Assembly (NCBI RefSeq): GCF_002422095.1
Contig: NZ_DITB01000080.1
Coordinates: forward strand, 3,744 to 25,832
Origin: Flavobacterium sp. UBA6195
Lineage (GTDB): Bacteria > Bacteroidota > Bacteroidia > Flavobacteriales > Flavobacteriaceae
Direction of reading: 5' to 3'
DNA: 22,089 nucleotides
Positions 5,764 through 14,351 of this stretch are shown piece by piece. The number at the start of each line of letters is the position of its first letter. The first letter of the stretch is position 1. The translations under genes were made by a program, and so were the position numbers. The notes under the pieces are model-generated. The model made no database searches. It saw only the letters and a program-made list of their open reading frames with translations, and was not told the DNA's origin.

Positions 5764-7736
5764 AAGATAAAAAAATATCGTACCGCATGTATTTTGTAGC
5801 CTTCATGTTTTTCATGATGGCTGTTCTTGTATTGATAAAACTTAATAATATTCAATGGGTAGAAGGTTCTTATTACCGAAAATTAGCAAAAGAAAGAACT
5901 GTTAAAAATTTTACTATTCCTGCAAACAAAGGAAATGTATATTCGGCTGATGGAAGTTTATTGGCAACATCAATTCCAGAATATTCTATTTATTTTGATG
6001 CTGTGGCGCCTTCATCGGAACTTTTTAAAGAAAATATTAAAGCGCTTTCAGATTCACTTGCTGTGATGTTTGGAAAGTCATCAGGGCATTATCAAGCAAA
6101 ATTGCAAAAAGCACGCGCAAACAAGAGTCGCTATTTATTCATTGCAAAAAAGTTAAGTTATACCGATCAAATGCGTTTGAAATCATTTCCATTATTTAAT
6201 AAAGGAGCCAATAAAGGCGGATTGATTATCGAGCAAAAAATTGTGAGAGAACACCCAATCGGATTAGTAGCGAAAAGAACTATCGGTTACGAACGTTCAA
6301 ATGAAGATGGAAAAGGTTTGGAATACGCTTTCCGCAATTATTTGAACGGGAAAAATGGACACAGAATGATGCAAAAAATTGCAAAAAATCAGTGGAAACC
6401 TATTAATGATGTAAACGAAAAAGAACCACAAGATGGTTACGATATTATTTCTACAATTGATGTTTATATTCAAGATATTGCGCATCACGCTTTATTAAAA
6501 CAATTGGAATATTATAGCGCCGATCATGGTTGCGTAGTGGTAATGGAAACTAAAACAGGTCATGTTAAAGCCATCTCAAATTTGGGAAGAGCTGAAGATG
6601 GTTCGTATTATGAAACACAAAATTATGCTATTACTGAATCGCATGAGCCAGGTTCGACTTTCAAGTTGATGGATTTGATTGCGGTTTTAGATGATAAAAA
6701 AGCAGATACGAGTACTATTTATGATTCAAAAGGTGGTAGAATTCAATATTACGGAAGATCTGTTAAAGATTCTAATGGTAAAGGTTACGGAAAAATTTCT
6801 CTAGCAAGAGGGTTTGAGTTGTCATCCAACACCGTTTTAGTACAATCGGTTTATGAAAGTTATAAAAATAATCCAAAACAATTTGTAGATAGAATCAATA
6901 GTTACGGATTAAACAAACCTCTTGGTTTACCAATAAAAGGTGAAGGAACTCCAATTATTCCGCAACCAGGAACAGATAGATGGTCGGGAGTAGCATTGCC
7001 TTGGATGGCTTTTGGTTATGGATTATCCGTTACACCATTGCAAACCTTGACTTTATACAACGCAGTTGCTAATGACGGAGTAATGGTAAAACCCATTTTC
7101 GTTAGCGAAATAAAAGAATGGAATAAAACCATCAAAAAATTTGATACACAAGTTATCAATCCGAAAATTTGTTCTCAAGAGACTTTGAATAAAGTTCATG
7201 CCGTTTTAGAAAACGTAGTAAAAAAAGGAACTGGTTCTAAATTGTATTCCAAAGATTTCTCAATGGCAGGAAAAACAGGAACAGCTCAGGTAAATTATAA
7301 AGATAAGTCACAGTTGTATTACGCATCTTCTTTTGTAGGATATTTTCCGGCTGATAAGCCTAAATATTCATGCATCGTAGTAGTTCACAAACCAAATGTT
7401 GCCGCTGGATATTATGGAGCGGATGTTGCTGGGCCTGTTTTTAAAAGAATCGCACAAAAAATATTTACCGATTCTCCTTCAATGAATCATGTTAAAAATA
7501 TAGATGCAAAAGTAATTTCAGAAGAAAATAAATACGCAGAATATTATAAAAAAGTTGTTGCAGAAGAGCTAATTGTTCCAAATGTGAAAGGAATGGACGG
7601 AATGGACGCTGTAGCCTTATTAGAAAATTTAGGATTAAAAGTAAAAGTTATTGGTGTGGGAAGAGTTAAAAAACAATCCTTAACATCGGGACAAGCTTTT
7701 AACAAAAATCAAACCATCATAATCGAATTATCTTGA
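5754..7736 (+). CDS. ftsI: Division-specific penicillin-binding protein with PASTA domain (FtsI/PBP3)
   Basis: Septal class B penicillin-binding protein, the transpeptidase partner of FtsW. The 660-residue protein has one N-terminal membrane anchor (about residues 12-30), a class B pedestal region, and a transpeptidase domain with all three active-site motifs: STFK with nucleophile Ser301, SSN at 357-359, and KTGT at 507-510. A C-terminal PASTA domain occupies about residues 600-660 (from IVPNVKGM). A PASTA domain is not present in Escherichia coli FtsI but is common in Bacteroidota and Gram-positive homologues. Its TGA stop shares bases with the TTG start of murE. Confidence 0.95.
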   Translation: MAVEDKKISYRMYFVAFMFFMMAVLVLIKLNNIQWVEGSYYRKLAKERTVKNFTIPANKGNVYSADGSLLATSIPEYSIYFDAVAPSSELFKENIKALSDSLAVMFGKSSGHYQAKLQKARANKSRYLFIAKKLSYTDQMRLKSFPLFNKGANKGGLIIEQKIVREHPIGLVAKRTIGYERSNEDGKGLEYAFRNYLNGKNGHRMMQKIAKNQWKPINDVNEKEPQDGYDIISTIDVYIQDIAHHALLKQLEYYSADHGCVVVMETKTGHVKAISNLGRAEDGSYYETQNYAITESHEPGSTFKLMDLIAVLDDKKADTSTIYDSKGGRIQYYGRSVKDSNGKGYGKISLARGFELSSNTVLVQSVYESYKNNPKQFVDRINSYGLNKPLGLPIKGEGTPIIPQPGTDRWSGVALPWMAFGYGLSVTPLQTLTLYNAVANDGVMVKPIFVSEIKEWNKTIKKFDTQVINPKICSQETLNKVHAVLENVVKKGTGSKLYSKDFSMAGKTGTAQVNYKDKSQLYYASSFVGYFPADKPKYSCIVVVHKPNVAAGYYGADVAGPVFKRIAQKIFTDSPSMNHVKNIDAKVISEENKYAEYYKKVVAEELIVPNVKGMDGMDAVALLENLGLKVKVIGVGRVKKQSLTSGQAFNKNQTIIIELS

Positions 7737-9196
7737 AGCAATTAAAAGACATATTATATAAAGTACACATTGAAGCAGTTCATGGAACTACCGATGTTAC
7801 TGTTTCAAAAATTGAATTCGATTCGAGAAAAATTGAATTGAACGATGTTTTTGTAGCTATCAGAGGAACACTTTCTGACGGTCATGATTATATTGAAAAA
7901 GCACTAAGTCTAGGTGCTATTGCGGTAATTTGTGAAGAATTCCCAAGTGTAATTGTAAACGGTGTTACTTATATTAAAGTAAAAGATTCTAACGAAGCGT
8001 TAGCGTTTTTAGCAGCTAATTACTACGAAAATCCTTCTGAAAACATAAGATTAGTTGGTGTAACAGGAACAAATGGTAAAACTACAATTGCTTCATTATT
8101 ATACCAATTATTCAAAAAAGCTGGTTATAAAGTTGGTTTGTTATCAACCGTTAAAATTATGGTTGACGAACAAGAATTTAAAGCAACACATACCACTCCA
8201 GATTCTTTAACGATTAATAAGTTTCTAGATTTAATGGTTCAAGAAGGTTGTGAGTTTTGCTTTATGGAAGTGTCCTCGCACGGAGTTCATCAAAAAAGAA
8301 CGGAAGCTTTACGTTTTGAAGGTGGCGTTTTCACCAATTTATCACACGATCATTTAGATTATCACAATACGTTTGCTGAATACAGAGATGTGAAAAAAGC
8401 ATTCTTTGATAGTTTGACTAAAAATGCTTTTGCTTTAACGAATATAGATGATAAAAACGGAGCTGTTATGCTTCAAAATACAAAGGCTAAAAAATTAACT
8501 TACGCTTTAAAATCCTATGCCGATTACAAAGCGCAAATTTTAGAAAATCAATTATCAGGATTGTTATTAAAAATCAACGATAATGAAGTTTGGGTAAAAT
8601 TAATTGGTTCTTTCAACGCTTATAATTTATTAGCTATTTACGGAGTAGCAGTTGAATTAGGAATCGAAAAGACAGAAGCCTTACGCTTACTTTCCGAATT
8701 AGAAAGTGTTTCTGGACGTTTTCAATTTATAGTTTCCGATTCTAAAATTACAGCAATCGTAGATTATGCTCACACACCTGACGCACTAGTAAATGTATTA
8801 AAAACGATAGAAGATATTCGCACTAAAAACGAACAATTAATTACAGTTGTAGGTTGTGGTGGTGATAGAGATAAAACGAAGAGACCAATTATGGCCAACA
8901 TCGCTTCATCAATGAGTGACAAAGCCATTTTTACATCCGATAATCCAAGAACCGAAAATCCAGAAACGATTATCGAAGAAATGGAAAAAGGAGTAGAGCC
9001 TCAAAATTTTAAAAAAACGGTTTCTATTTTAGATAGAAAACAAGCTATTAAAACCGCTTGTCAATTGGCAAATCCAAACGATATTATTCTTATCGCTGGA
9101 AAAGGTCATGAAACGTATCAAGAAATTAACGGAGTCCGTCATGATTTCGACGATTTACAAATTGTAACTGAGTTATTACAACAATTAAACAAATAA
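7733..9196 (+). CDS. murE: UDP-MurNAc-tripeptide synthetase (meso-DAP adding)
   Basis: Cytoplasmic Mur ligase adding the third amino acid to UDP-MurNAc-L-Ala-D-Glu. The 487-residue protein has the ATP-binding TGTNGKT at residues 111-117, the central Mur ligase segments (SSHGVHQKR, FTNLSHDHLDYH), and the C-terminal specificity motif DNPR at 403-406. In characterised enzymes DNPR goes with meso-diaminopimelate rather than L-lysine, so a DAP-type peptidoglycan is inferred. The start is TTG at 7733, overlapping the ftsI stop as TTGA; the peptide from it matches the expected N-terminal domain and there is no upstream ATG in frame. Confidence 0.95.
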   Translation: MKQLKDILYKVHIEAVHGTTDVTVSKIEFDSRKIELNDVFVAIRGTLSDGHDYIEKALSLGAIAVICEEFPSVIVNGVTYIKVKDSNEALAFLAANYYENPSENIRLVGVTGTNGKTTIASLLYQLFKKAGYKVGLLSTVKIMVDEQEFKATHTTPDSLTINKFLDLMVQEGCEFCFMEVSSHGVHQKRTEALRFEGGVFTNLSHDHLDYHNTFAEYRDVKKAFFDSLTKNAFALTNIDDKNGAVMLQNTKAKKLTYALKSYADYKAQILENQLSGLLLKINDNEVWVKLIGSFNAYNLLAIYGVAVELGIEKTEALRLLSELESVSGRFQFIVSDSKITAIVDYAHTPDALVNVLKTIEDIRTKNEQLITVVGCGGDRDKTKRPIMANIASSMSDKAIFTSDNPRTENPETIIEEMEKGVEPQNFKKTVSILDRKQAIKTACQLANPNDIILIAGKGHETYQEINGVRHDFDDLQIVTELLQQLNK

Positions 9197-9232
9197 AAGC
9201 CAATAATTAATCTTTAAAACTAAGCAAACAAT

Positions 9233-10453
9233 ATGTTATACTACATCTTTCAATACTTAGACAAAGCCTTTGATGTTCCTGGAGCGGGAGTGTTTCAATA
9301 CATTACTTTTCGCTCGGCATTAGCTTTTATTTTGTCCATATTAATTGCTACGATTTATGGAAAAAAAATCATCAACTATTTAAGAAATCAGCAAGTAGGT
9401 GAAACGGTTCGTGAACTTGGTTTAGAAGGTCAAACCGCTAAAGCAGGAACGCCAACAATGGGAGGAATTATTATCATTTTGGCGACTTTAATTCCGGTTT
9501 TGTTATTGGCGAAGTTGAATAACATTTACATTATTTTATTGATAATGACCACGCTTTGGATGGGAACTATCGGTTTTATTGATGATTATATTAAAATTTT
9601 CAAGAAAGATAAACAAGGTTTAAAAGGAATTTTCAAAGTTATTGGGCAAGTTGGTTTAGGTTTAATCGTTGGAACCGTTTTGTATTTGAGTCCAGATGTA
9701 ACAGTTCGTAAAGACACTTTAACATCAAGAGTTAAAATTGAAAACAATATCAAACCAGCGGATTTAGAAGAAAAATCAACGGCAACAACAATTCCATTTT
9801 TTAAAAATAACGAATTTGATTACGCGGAAGTATTATCATTCATGGGTGATGATTACAAAGATTATGCTTGGTTGATTTTCATTCCAATGGTAATTTTAAT
9901 CATCACAGCAGTTTCAAACGGAGCCAATTTAACAGATGGAATAGATGGTTTAGCCGCAGGAACTTCCGCAATTTCGGTACTAACGCTCGGATTGTTCACT
10001 TTCGTTTCAGGAAACATCATTTTTTCCGATTATTTGAACATTATGTACATACCAAATGCTGGTGAAATGACGGTTTATATCGCAGCATTTGTTGGAGCTT
10101 TAGTTGGATTTCTTTGGTACAACGCTTATCCAGCATCAGTATTCATGGGTGATACAGGAAGTTTAACAATTGGAGGAATAATCGCTGTAATTGCAATATC
10201 AATCCGTAAAGAATTATTAATTCCAGTTATCTGCGGAATTTTCTTAGCTGAAAATTTATCGGTAATGATTCAAGTGAGTTATTTCAAATACACCAAAAAA
10301 AAATACGGAGAAGGAAGACGAATTTTCCTAATGTCGCCATTACATCACCACTATCAGAAAAAAGGCTATCACGAAAGTAGAATTGTAACACGCTTTTGGA
10401 TTGTGGGAATTCTGTTAGCAATTTTCTCACTCGTTTCTTTAAAATTAAGATAA
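9233..10453 (+). CDS. mraY: Phospho-N-acetylmuramoyl-pentapeptide transferase
   Basis: Integral membrane enzyme that transfers phospho-MurNAc-pentapeptide to undecaprenyl phosphate, making lipid I. The 406-residue multi-spanning protein carries the family motifs AGTPTMGG (71-78), the paired aspartates in FIDDYIK (D117, D118), NLTDGIDGLA (from 232), FMGDTGS and the histidine-rich PLHHHYQKKG near the C-terminus. It is about 45 residues longer than the Escherichia coli enzyme because of a polar insert at about residues 155-205 between membrane segments. A 36-bp gap separates it from murE, and murD begins 1 bp after its stop codon. Confidence 0.96.
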   Translation: MLYYIFQYLDKAFDVPGAGVFQYITFRSALAFILSILIATIYGKKIINYLRNQQVGETVRELGLEGQTAKAGTPTMGGIIIILATLIPVLLLAKLNNIYIILLIMTTLWMGTIGFIDDYIKIFKKDKQGLKGIFKVIGQVGLGLIVGTVLYLSPDVTVRKDTLTSRVKIENNIKPADLEEKSTATTIPFFKNNEFDYAEVLSFMGDDYKDYAWLIFIPMVILIITAVSNGANLTDGIDGLAAGTSAISVLTLGLFTFVSGNIIFSDYLNIMYIPNAGEMTVYIAAFVGALVGFLWYNAYPASVFMGDTGSLTIGGIIAVIAISIRKELLIPVICGIFLAENLSVMIQVSYFKYTKKKYGEGRRIFLMSPLHHHYQKKGYHESRIVTRFWIVGILLAIFSLVSLKLR

Positions 10454-10454
10454 G

Positions 10455-11789
10455 ATGCGATTGGTAGTTTTAGGCGGAGGCGAAAGTGGAGTAGGAACCG
10501 CCATATTAGGCAATAAAAAAGGATACGATGTTTTTGTATCGGATTTTGGAAAAATAAAAGAAAATTATAAAGAAGTTCTTACCATTAATGGGATCGATTG
10601 GGAAGATGAAAAGCACACAGAAGAATTAATTCTGAATGCCGATGTAGTAATGAAAAGTCCAGGAATTCCCGAAAAAGCACCGATTGTTAAAAAGCTAATC
10701 GAAAAAGGAATTCCAGTTATTTCTGAAATCGAATTTGCCATTCAATTTACCGATGCAACAACAGTGGGAATTACAGGAAGTAACGGAAAAACAACCACAA
10801 CGCTTTTGACGTATCACTTGTTAAAACAAGGTGGCTTGAATGTCGGTTTAGCTGGAAATATTGGAAAAAGCTTCGCTTGGCAAGTGGCCGAAAACAAGCA
10901 CGATATTTATGTGTTAGAATTGAGTAGTTTTCAGTTAGATGGAATCATCAACTACAAACCACATATTGCGATTTTGATCAACATCAGTCCAGACCATTTG
11001 GATCGATACAATTACGATTATAGTTTGTACATCAATTCAAAATTTAGAATTACAAAAAATCAAACAGAAGCCGATTATTTGATATATGACAATGAAGACG
11101 AAGCGATTCAAAATTGGTTAAAGAATAACAAAATTAAAGCAAATAAAGTTCCTTTTTCATTAACAGGAAAACCTGAAAACGACGGAGGATTTATAGAAGA
11201 TAACAAGATCAACAGTACTATTAAAAACGAATTATTTACTATGCCAATCAACGAACTAGCACTAGAAGGAAAGCACAACATTAAAAATGCAATGGCAGCA
11301 ACTGCTGTAGCGCAATTGTTGAACATTAGAAAGCAAACTATCAGAGAAAGTTTAACTAATTTCCAAGGAGTAGAGCACCGATTAGAAAAAGTATTAAAAA
11401 TTCAAGGAGTCCAATATATCAACGATTCTAAAGCTACGAATGTAAATTCGGTTTTTTATGCTTTGGATAGTATGACCACGCCAACCGTTTGGATTGTAGG
11501 GGGTGTTGATAAAGGAAACGATTATGATGAATTAATGCCGTTAGTTCGAGAAAAAGTAAAAGCTATTGTTTGTTTAGGAGTTGACAATACAAAAATTATC
11601 AATGCATTTAATAATGTAGTAGATGTTATGGTGGAAACAACTTCCATGTCTGAAGCAGTTCAGTTAGCACAACGTTTGGCAGAAAAAGGTGAAAGTGTGT
11701 TATTGTCACCAGCATGTGCAAGTTTTGATTTATTCGAAAACTATGAAGACAGAGGTAGACAATTTAAACAAGCAGTTCACAATTTGTAA
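10455..11789 (+). CDS. murD: UDP-N-acetylmuramoyl-L-alanine--D-glutamate ligase
   Basis: Cytoplasmic Mur ligase that adds D-glutamate. The 444-residue protein has an N-terminal Rossmann-like domain (LGGGESGVGTA near the start, and MKSPGIPE), the ATP-binding GITGSNGKTTT, the central LSSFQLDG and NISPDHLDRY, and the C-terminal LSPACASFDLFENYEDRG segment that is diagnostic for MurD among the Mur ligases. It lies 1 bp after mraY and 21 bp before ftsW; the short gap to ftsW holds only CAATAA-like repeats and no Shine-Dalgarno. Confidence 0.95.
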   Translation: MRLVVLGGGESGVGTAILGNKKGYDVFVSDFGKIKENYKEVLTINGIDWEDEKHTEELILNADVVMKSPGIPEKAPIVKKLIEKGIPVISEIEFAIQFTDATTVGITGSNGKTTTTLLTYHLLKQGGLNVGLAGNIGKSFAWQVAENKHDIYVLELSSFQLDGIINYKPHIAILINISPDHLDRYNYDYSLYINSKFRITKNQTEADYLIYDNEDEAIQNWLKNNKIKANKVPFSLTGKPENDGGFIEDNKINSTIKNELFTMPINELALEGKHNIKNAMAATAVAQLLNIRKQTIRESLTNFQGVEHRLEKVLKIQGVQYINDSKATNVNSVFYALDSMTTPTVWIVGGVDKGNDYDELMPLVREKVKAIVCLGVDNTKIINAFNNVVDVMVETTSMSEAVQLAQRLAEKGESVLLSPACASFDLFENYEDRGRQFKQAVHNL

Positions 11790-11810
11790 CAATAAGCAAT
11801 AAACAATAAA

Positions 11811-13166
11811 ATGTTCGATATCATTGGTAAATTAAGAGGAGATAAAACCATTTGGGCTATAGTTTTTCTATTAGCTCTAGTCTCTTTTTTACCTGTTTAT
11901 AGTGCTAGTACCAACTTAGTTTATGTTGTGGGTAACGGAACTACGATAGGACATTTGTTTAAACATGCGGTTCATGTATTATTGGGATTTGGAATCATTT
12001 ATTGGATTCATAAAATGCCTTATCACTATTTCAAAGCGTTATCTATTTTTGGAATTCCTTTAGTGGTTTTGTTATTGGTTTATACTTTGTTTAAAGGAAC
12101 AGAAATTGGTGGTGCAAATGCTAGTCGTTGGATTCAAATTCCGTTTGTAGGGGTGAGTTTTCAAACTTCTACTTTAGCCTTTATAATATTAATGGTTTAT
12201 GTAGCTAGATATTTAGCAAAAGTAAGTGATAAAGAGTATTCTTTTAAAGAATCTTTTTTGGAATTATGGATTCCTGTTGGAGCGGTTTTGGCATTGATTT
12301 TACCAGCCAATTTTTCAACAACAGCTTTAATTTTCGCAATGATTTGCATGTTAATTTTTATTGGTCAATACCCTTTAAAGTATTTAGGGATTGTTTTAGC
12401 AATGGGATTCTCCGCACTACTTTTGTTTATTTTATTAGGCAAAGCTTTTCCAGATAATAAATATTTCAATAGGGTTAATACTTGGGAAAAGCGTATCGAA
12501 CGTTTTACAAAAGACACGCCAAACGAAGATGATTACCAAATTGAAAAAGCAAAAATCGCTATCGCTTCTGGTGGAGTAATTGGATTAGGAGCTGGAAAAA
12601 GTGTTCAGAAAAATTTCCTACCGCAGTCTTCTTCTGATTTTATTTTCGCCATTATTGTAGAAGAATGGGGATTAGTTGGAGCGGTAACTATCATCGGATT
12701 GTATTTATTATTGTTAATTCGATTTGTTATCAATGCTCAAAAGGCTACTAGTTTATTCGGAAAATTATTGATTATTGGTCTTGGTTTTCCAATCATATTT
12801 CAAGCATTTGTAAATATGGGTGTTGCTGTCGAGTTGTTACCAGTAACAGGTCAGCCTTTGCCGTTGATTAGTAGTGGAGGAACTTCGATTTGGATGACAT
12901 GTATTGCTGTCGGAATTATTCTAAGTGTGACCAAGAAAGAAGAAGAAGTAGCATTAGATTTAGAGGAAAAACGCAAACGTGATGAGGCTTTACAGCAAAT
13001 TATCGATGCGCAAGTGGCTTTGAATGAAGAGAAAGATGCCGATGAAAATCAGCAAAAAATAAACGATATTAAAAGTTCGATTAGAGAATCTTTAATCGAA
13101 GATGAAAACGGAGATGTGTTAGTAAACGGACAAAATCCAATGAACGCAGTTTTAAATAAAAAATAA
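11811..13166 (+). CDS. ftsW: SEDS peptidoglycan glycosyltransferase FtsW
   Basis: Septal lipid II polymerase of the SEDS family, working with FtsI. The 451-residue protein has about ten hydrophobic membrane segments and family stretches including NASRWIQIPFVGVSFQTS, GLGAGKSVQKNFLPQSSSDFIFAII and PLPLISSGGTS. After the last membrane segment, near residue 375, it carries a highly charged tail of about 75 residues (VTKKEEEVALDLEEKRKRDE onward) that is much longer than the Escherichia coli tail. FtsW rather than RodA is chosen because it stands between murD and murG. Its stop codon overlaps the murG ATG by one base. Confidence 0.95.
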   Translation: MFDIIGKLRGDKTIWAIVFLLALVSFLPVYSASTNLVYVVGNGTTIGHLFKHAVHVLLGFGIIYWIHKMPYHYFKALSIFGIPLVVLLLVYTLFKGTEIGGANASRWIQIPFVGVSFQTSTLAFIILMVYVARYLAKVSDKEYSFKESFLELWIPVGAVLALILPANFSTTALIFAMICMLIFIGQYPLKYLGIVLAMGFSALLLFILLGKAFPDNKYFNRVNTWEKRIERFTKDTPNEDDYQIEKAKIAIASGGVIGLGAGKSVQKNFLPQSSSDFIFAIIVEEWGLVGAVTIIGLYLLLLIRFVINAQKATSLFGKLLIIGLGFPIIFQAFVNMGVAVELLPVTGQPLPLISSGGTSIWMTCIAVGIILSVTKKEEEVALDLEEKRKRDEALQQIIDAQVALNEEKDADENQQKINDIKSSIRESLIEDENGDVLVNGQNPMNAVLNKK

Positions 13167-14254
13167 TGAAAAAACCAAGATTCATAATAAGCGGAGGCGG
13201 AACAGGCGGACATATTTATCCAGCCGTTGCGATTGCGAACGAATTAAAATCTCGTTTTCCTGAAGCGGAGTTTCTTTTTGTAGGTGCCAAAGATAAAATG
13301 GAAATGCAAAAAGTGCCTCAAGCGGGTTATGCGATTAAAGGATTGTGGATTTCGGGAATTCAACGAAAATTAACTTTAGATAATGCGATGTTTCCATTCA
13401 AACTGCTTTCAAGTATGTGGAATTCATTCCGAATTATCAAAAGTTTCAAGCCTGATGTAGTAATTGGAACCGGAGGTTTTGCCAGCGGTGCTGTTTTGAA
13501 AGTGGCTTCAATTTTGGGAATTCCAACAGTAATTCAAGAGCAGAATTCGTATCCTGGAATCACGAATAAATTATTAGCTAAAAAAGCGAATAAAATTTGT
13601 GTTGCTTACGAAAATTTGGAACGATTTTTTCCAAAAGATAAAATGATTTTAACTGGAAATCCAGTACGTCAAGATTTGATTAATGAAGCAAACAAAAGTG
13701 AAGCTATCGCTTATTTTAAATTAGATGCAAATAAAAAAACATTGTTGGTTTTAGGCGGAAGTTTAGGTGCTAGAAGAATCAACCAATTGATTGAAAAAGA
13801 ATTGGATTTTCTATTGAGTCAAAATATTCAAATCATTTGGCAATGCGGAAAATTATATTTGAATGATTACTCAAAATATAATGAAAAAGAAAACGTTCAA
13901 GTAGTAGCTTTTATTGATAGAATGGATTTGGTTTACGCTGCTGCAGATGTTGTAATTTCGCGCTCAGGAGCATCATCCGTTTCGGAATTATGTATTGTAG
14001 GAAAACCAACGATTTTCATTCCGTCACCAAATGTTGCCGAAGATCATCAAACGAAAAACGCTAAAGCAATTTCAGATAAAAACGGAGCTATTTTGATAAG
14101 AGAATCAGAATTAGAAACGCAATTTGAAACGGTTTTTTCCGATTTAATTTCAAGCGAAAGTAAGCAATCGGAATTAAGTCAAAACATAAAAAAATTAGCA
14201 CTGCCAAACGCAACAAAAGATATTGTTGAAGAGATAATAAAGCTAATAAAATAA
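13166..14254 (+). CDS. murG: UDP-GlcNAc:lipid I N-acetylglucosaminyltransferase
   Basis: GT28 glycosyltransferase at the inner face of the cytoplasmic membrane that converts lipid I to lipid II. The 362-residue protein has the glycine-rich loop GGGTGGHIYPA near residue 10, GTGGFASGAVL, the donor-side glycine loop GGSLGARRIN around residue 193, and the UDP-GlcNAc site with SRSGASSVSE and EDHQTKNA. Length and motif order are standard. It is translationally coupled to ftsW through an ATAATG overlap, and is followed by a 97-bp gap of low-complexity repeats before murC. Confidence 0.96.
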   Translation: MKKPRFIISGGGTGGHIYPAVAIANELKSRFPEAEFLFVGAKDKMEMQKVPQAGYAIKGLWISGIQRKLTLDNAMFPFKLLSSMWNSFRIIKSFKPDVVIGTGGFASGAVLKVASILGIPTVIQEQNSYPGITNKLLAKKANKICVAYENLERFFPKDKMILTGNPVRQDLINEANKSEAIAYFKLDANKKTLLVLGGSLGARRINQLIEKELDFLLSQNIQIIWQCGKLYLNDYSKYNEKENVQVVAFIDRMDLVYAAADVVISRSGASSVSELCIVGKPTIFIPSPNVAEDHQTKNAKAISDKNGAILIRESELETQFETVFSDLISSESKQSELSQNIKKLALPNATKDIVEEIIKLIK

Positions 14255-14351
14255 TATTTCAAGAGCAAGTTCAATTACAAGAACAAGCTCAATAAAAAAG
14301 TAAATAATAAAAGTTTGAAATTGAATTTTGAACTTGAAATTGAATTTGAGA
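14255..14351. repeat. Low-complexity TTGAA/TTCAA-rich spacer between murG and murC
   Basis: The left part (about 14259-14292) contains CAAG(A/T)-type units such as CAAGAGCAAG and CAAGAACAAG. The right part (14315-14350) is a string of imperfect TTGAAATTGAA units. CAAGTTCAA at 14266-14274 pairs perfectly with TTGAACTTG at 14328-14336, so the transcript could fold across a 53-base loop. No promoter matching TAnnTTTG and no terminator T-run was found. Confidence 0.6.

Noticed and set aside
5547..5855. Open frame of 102 codons on the minus strand across the ftsL-ftsI junction
   Set aside because: It overlaps two well-supported coupled genes, and its composition (F/S/N/K/I-rich) is typical of antisense AT-rich frames.
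14328..14351. Upstream TTG start giving murC eight more residues
   Set aside because: The extra codons come from the TTGAA repeat tract, and the family N-terminus begins right after the ATG at 14352.
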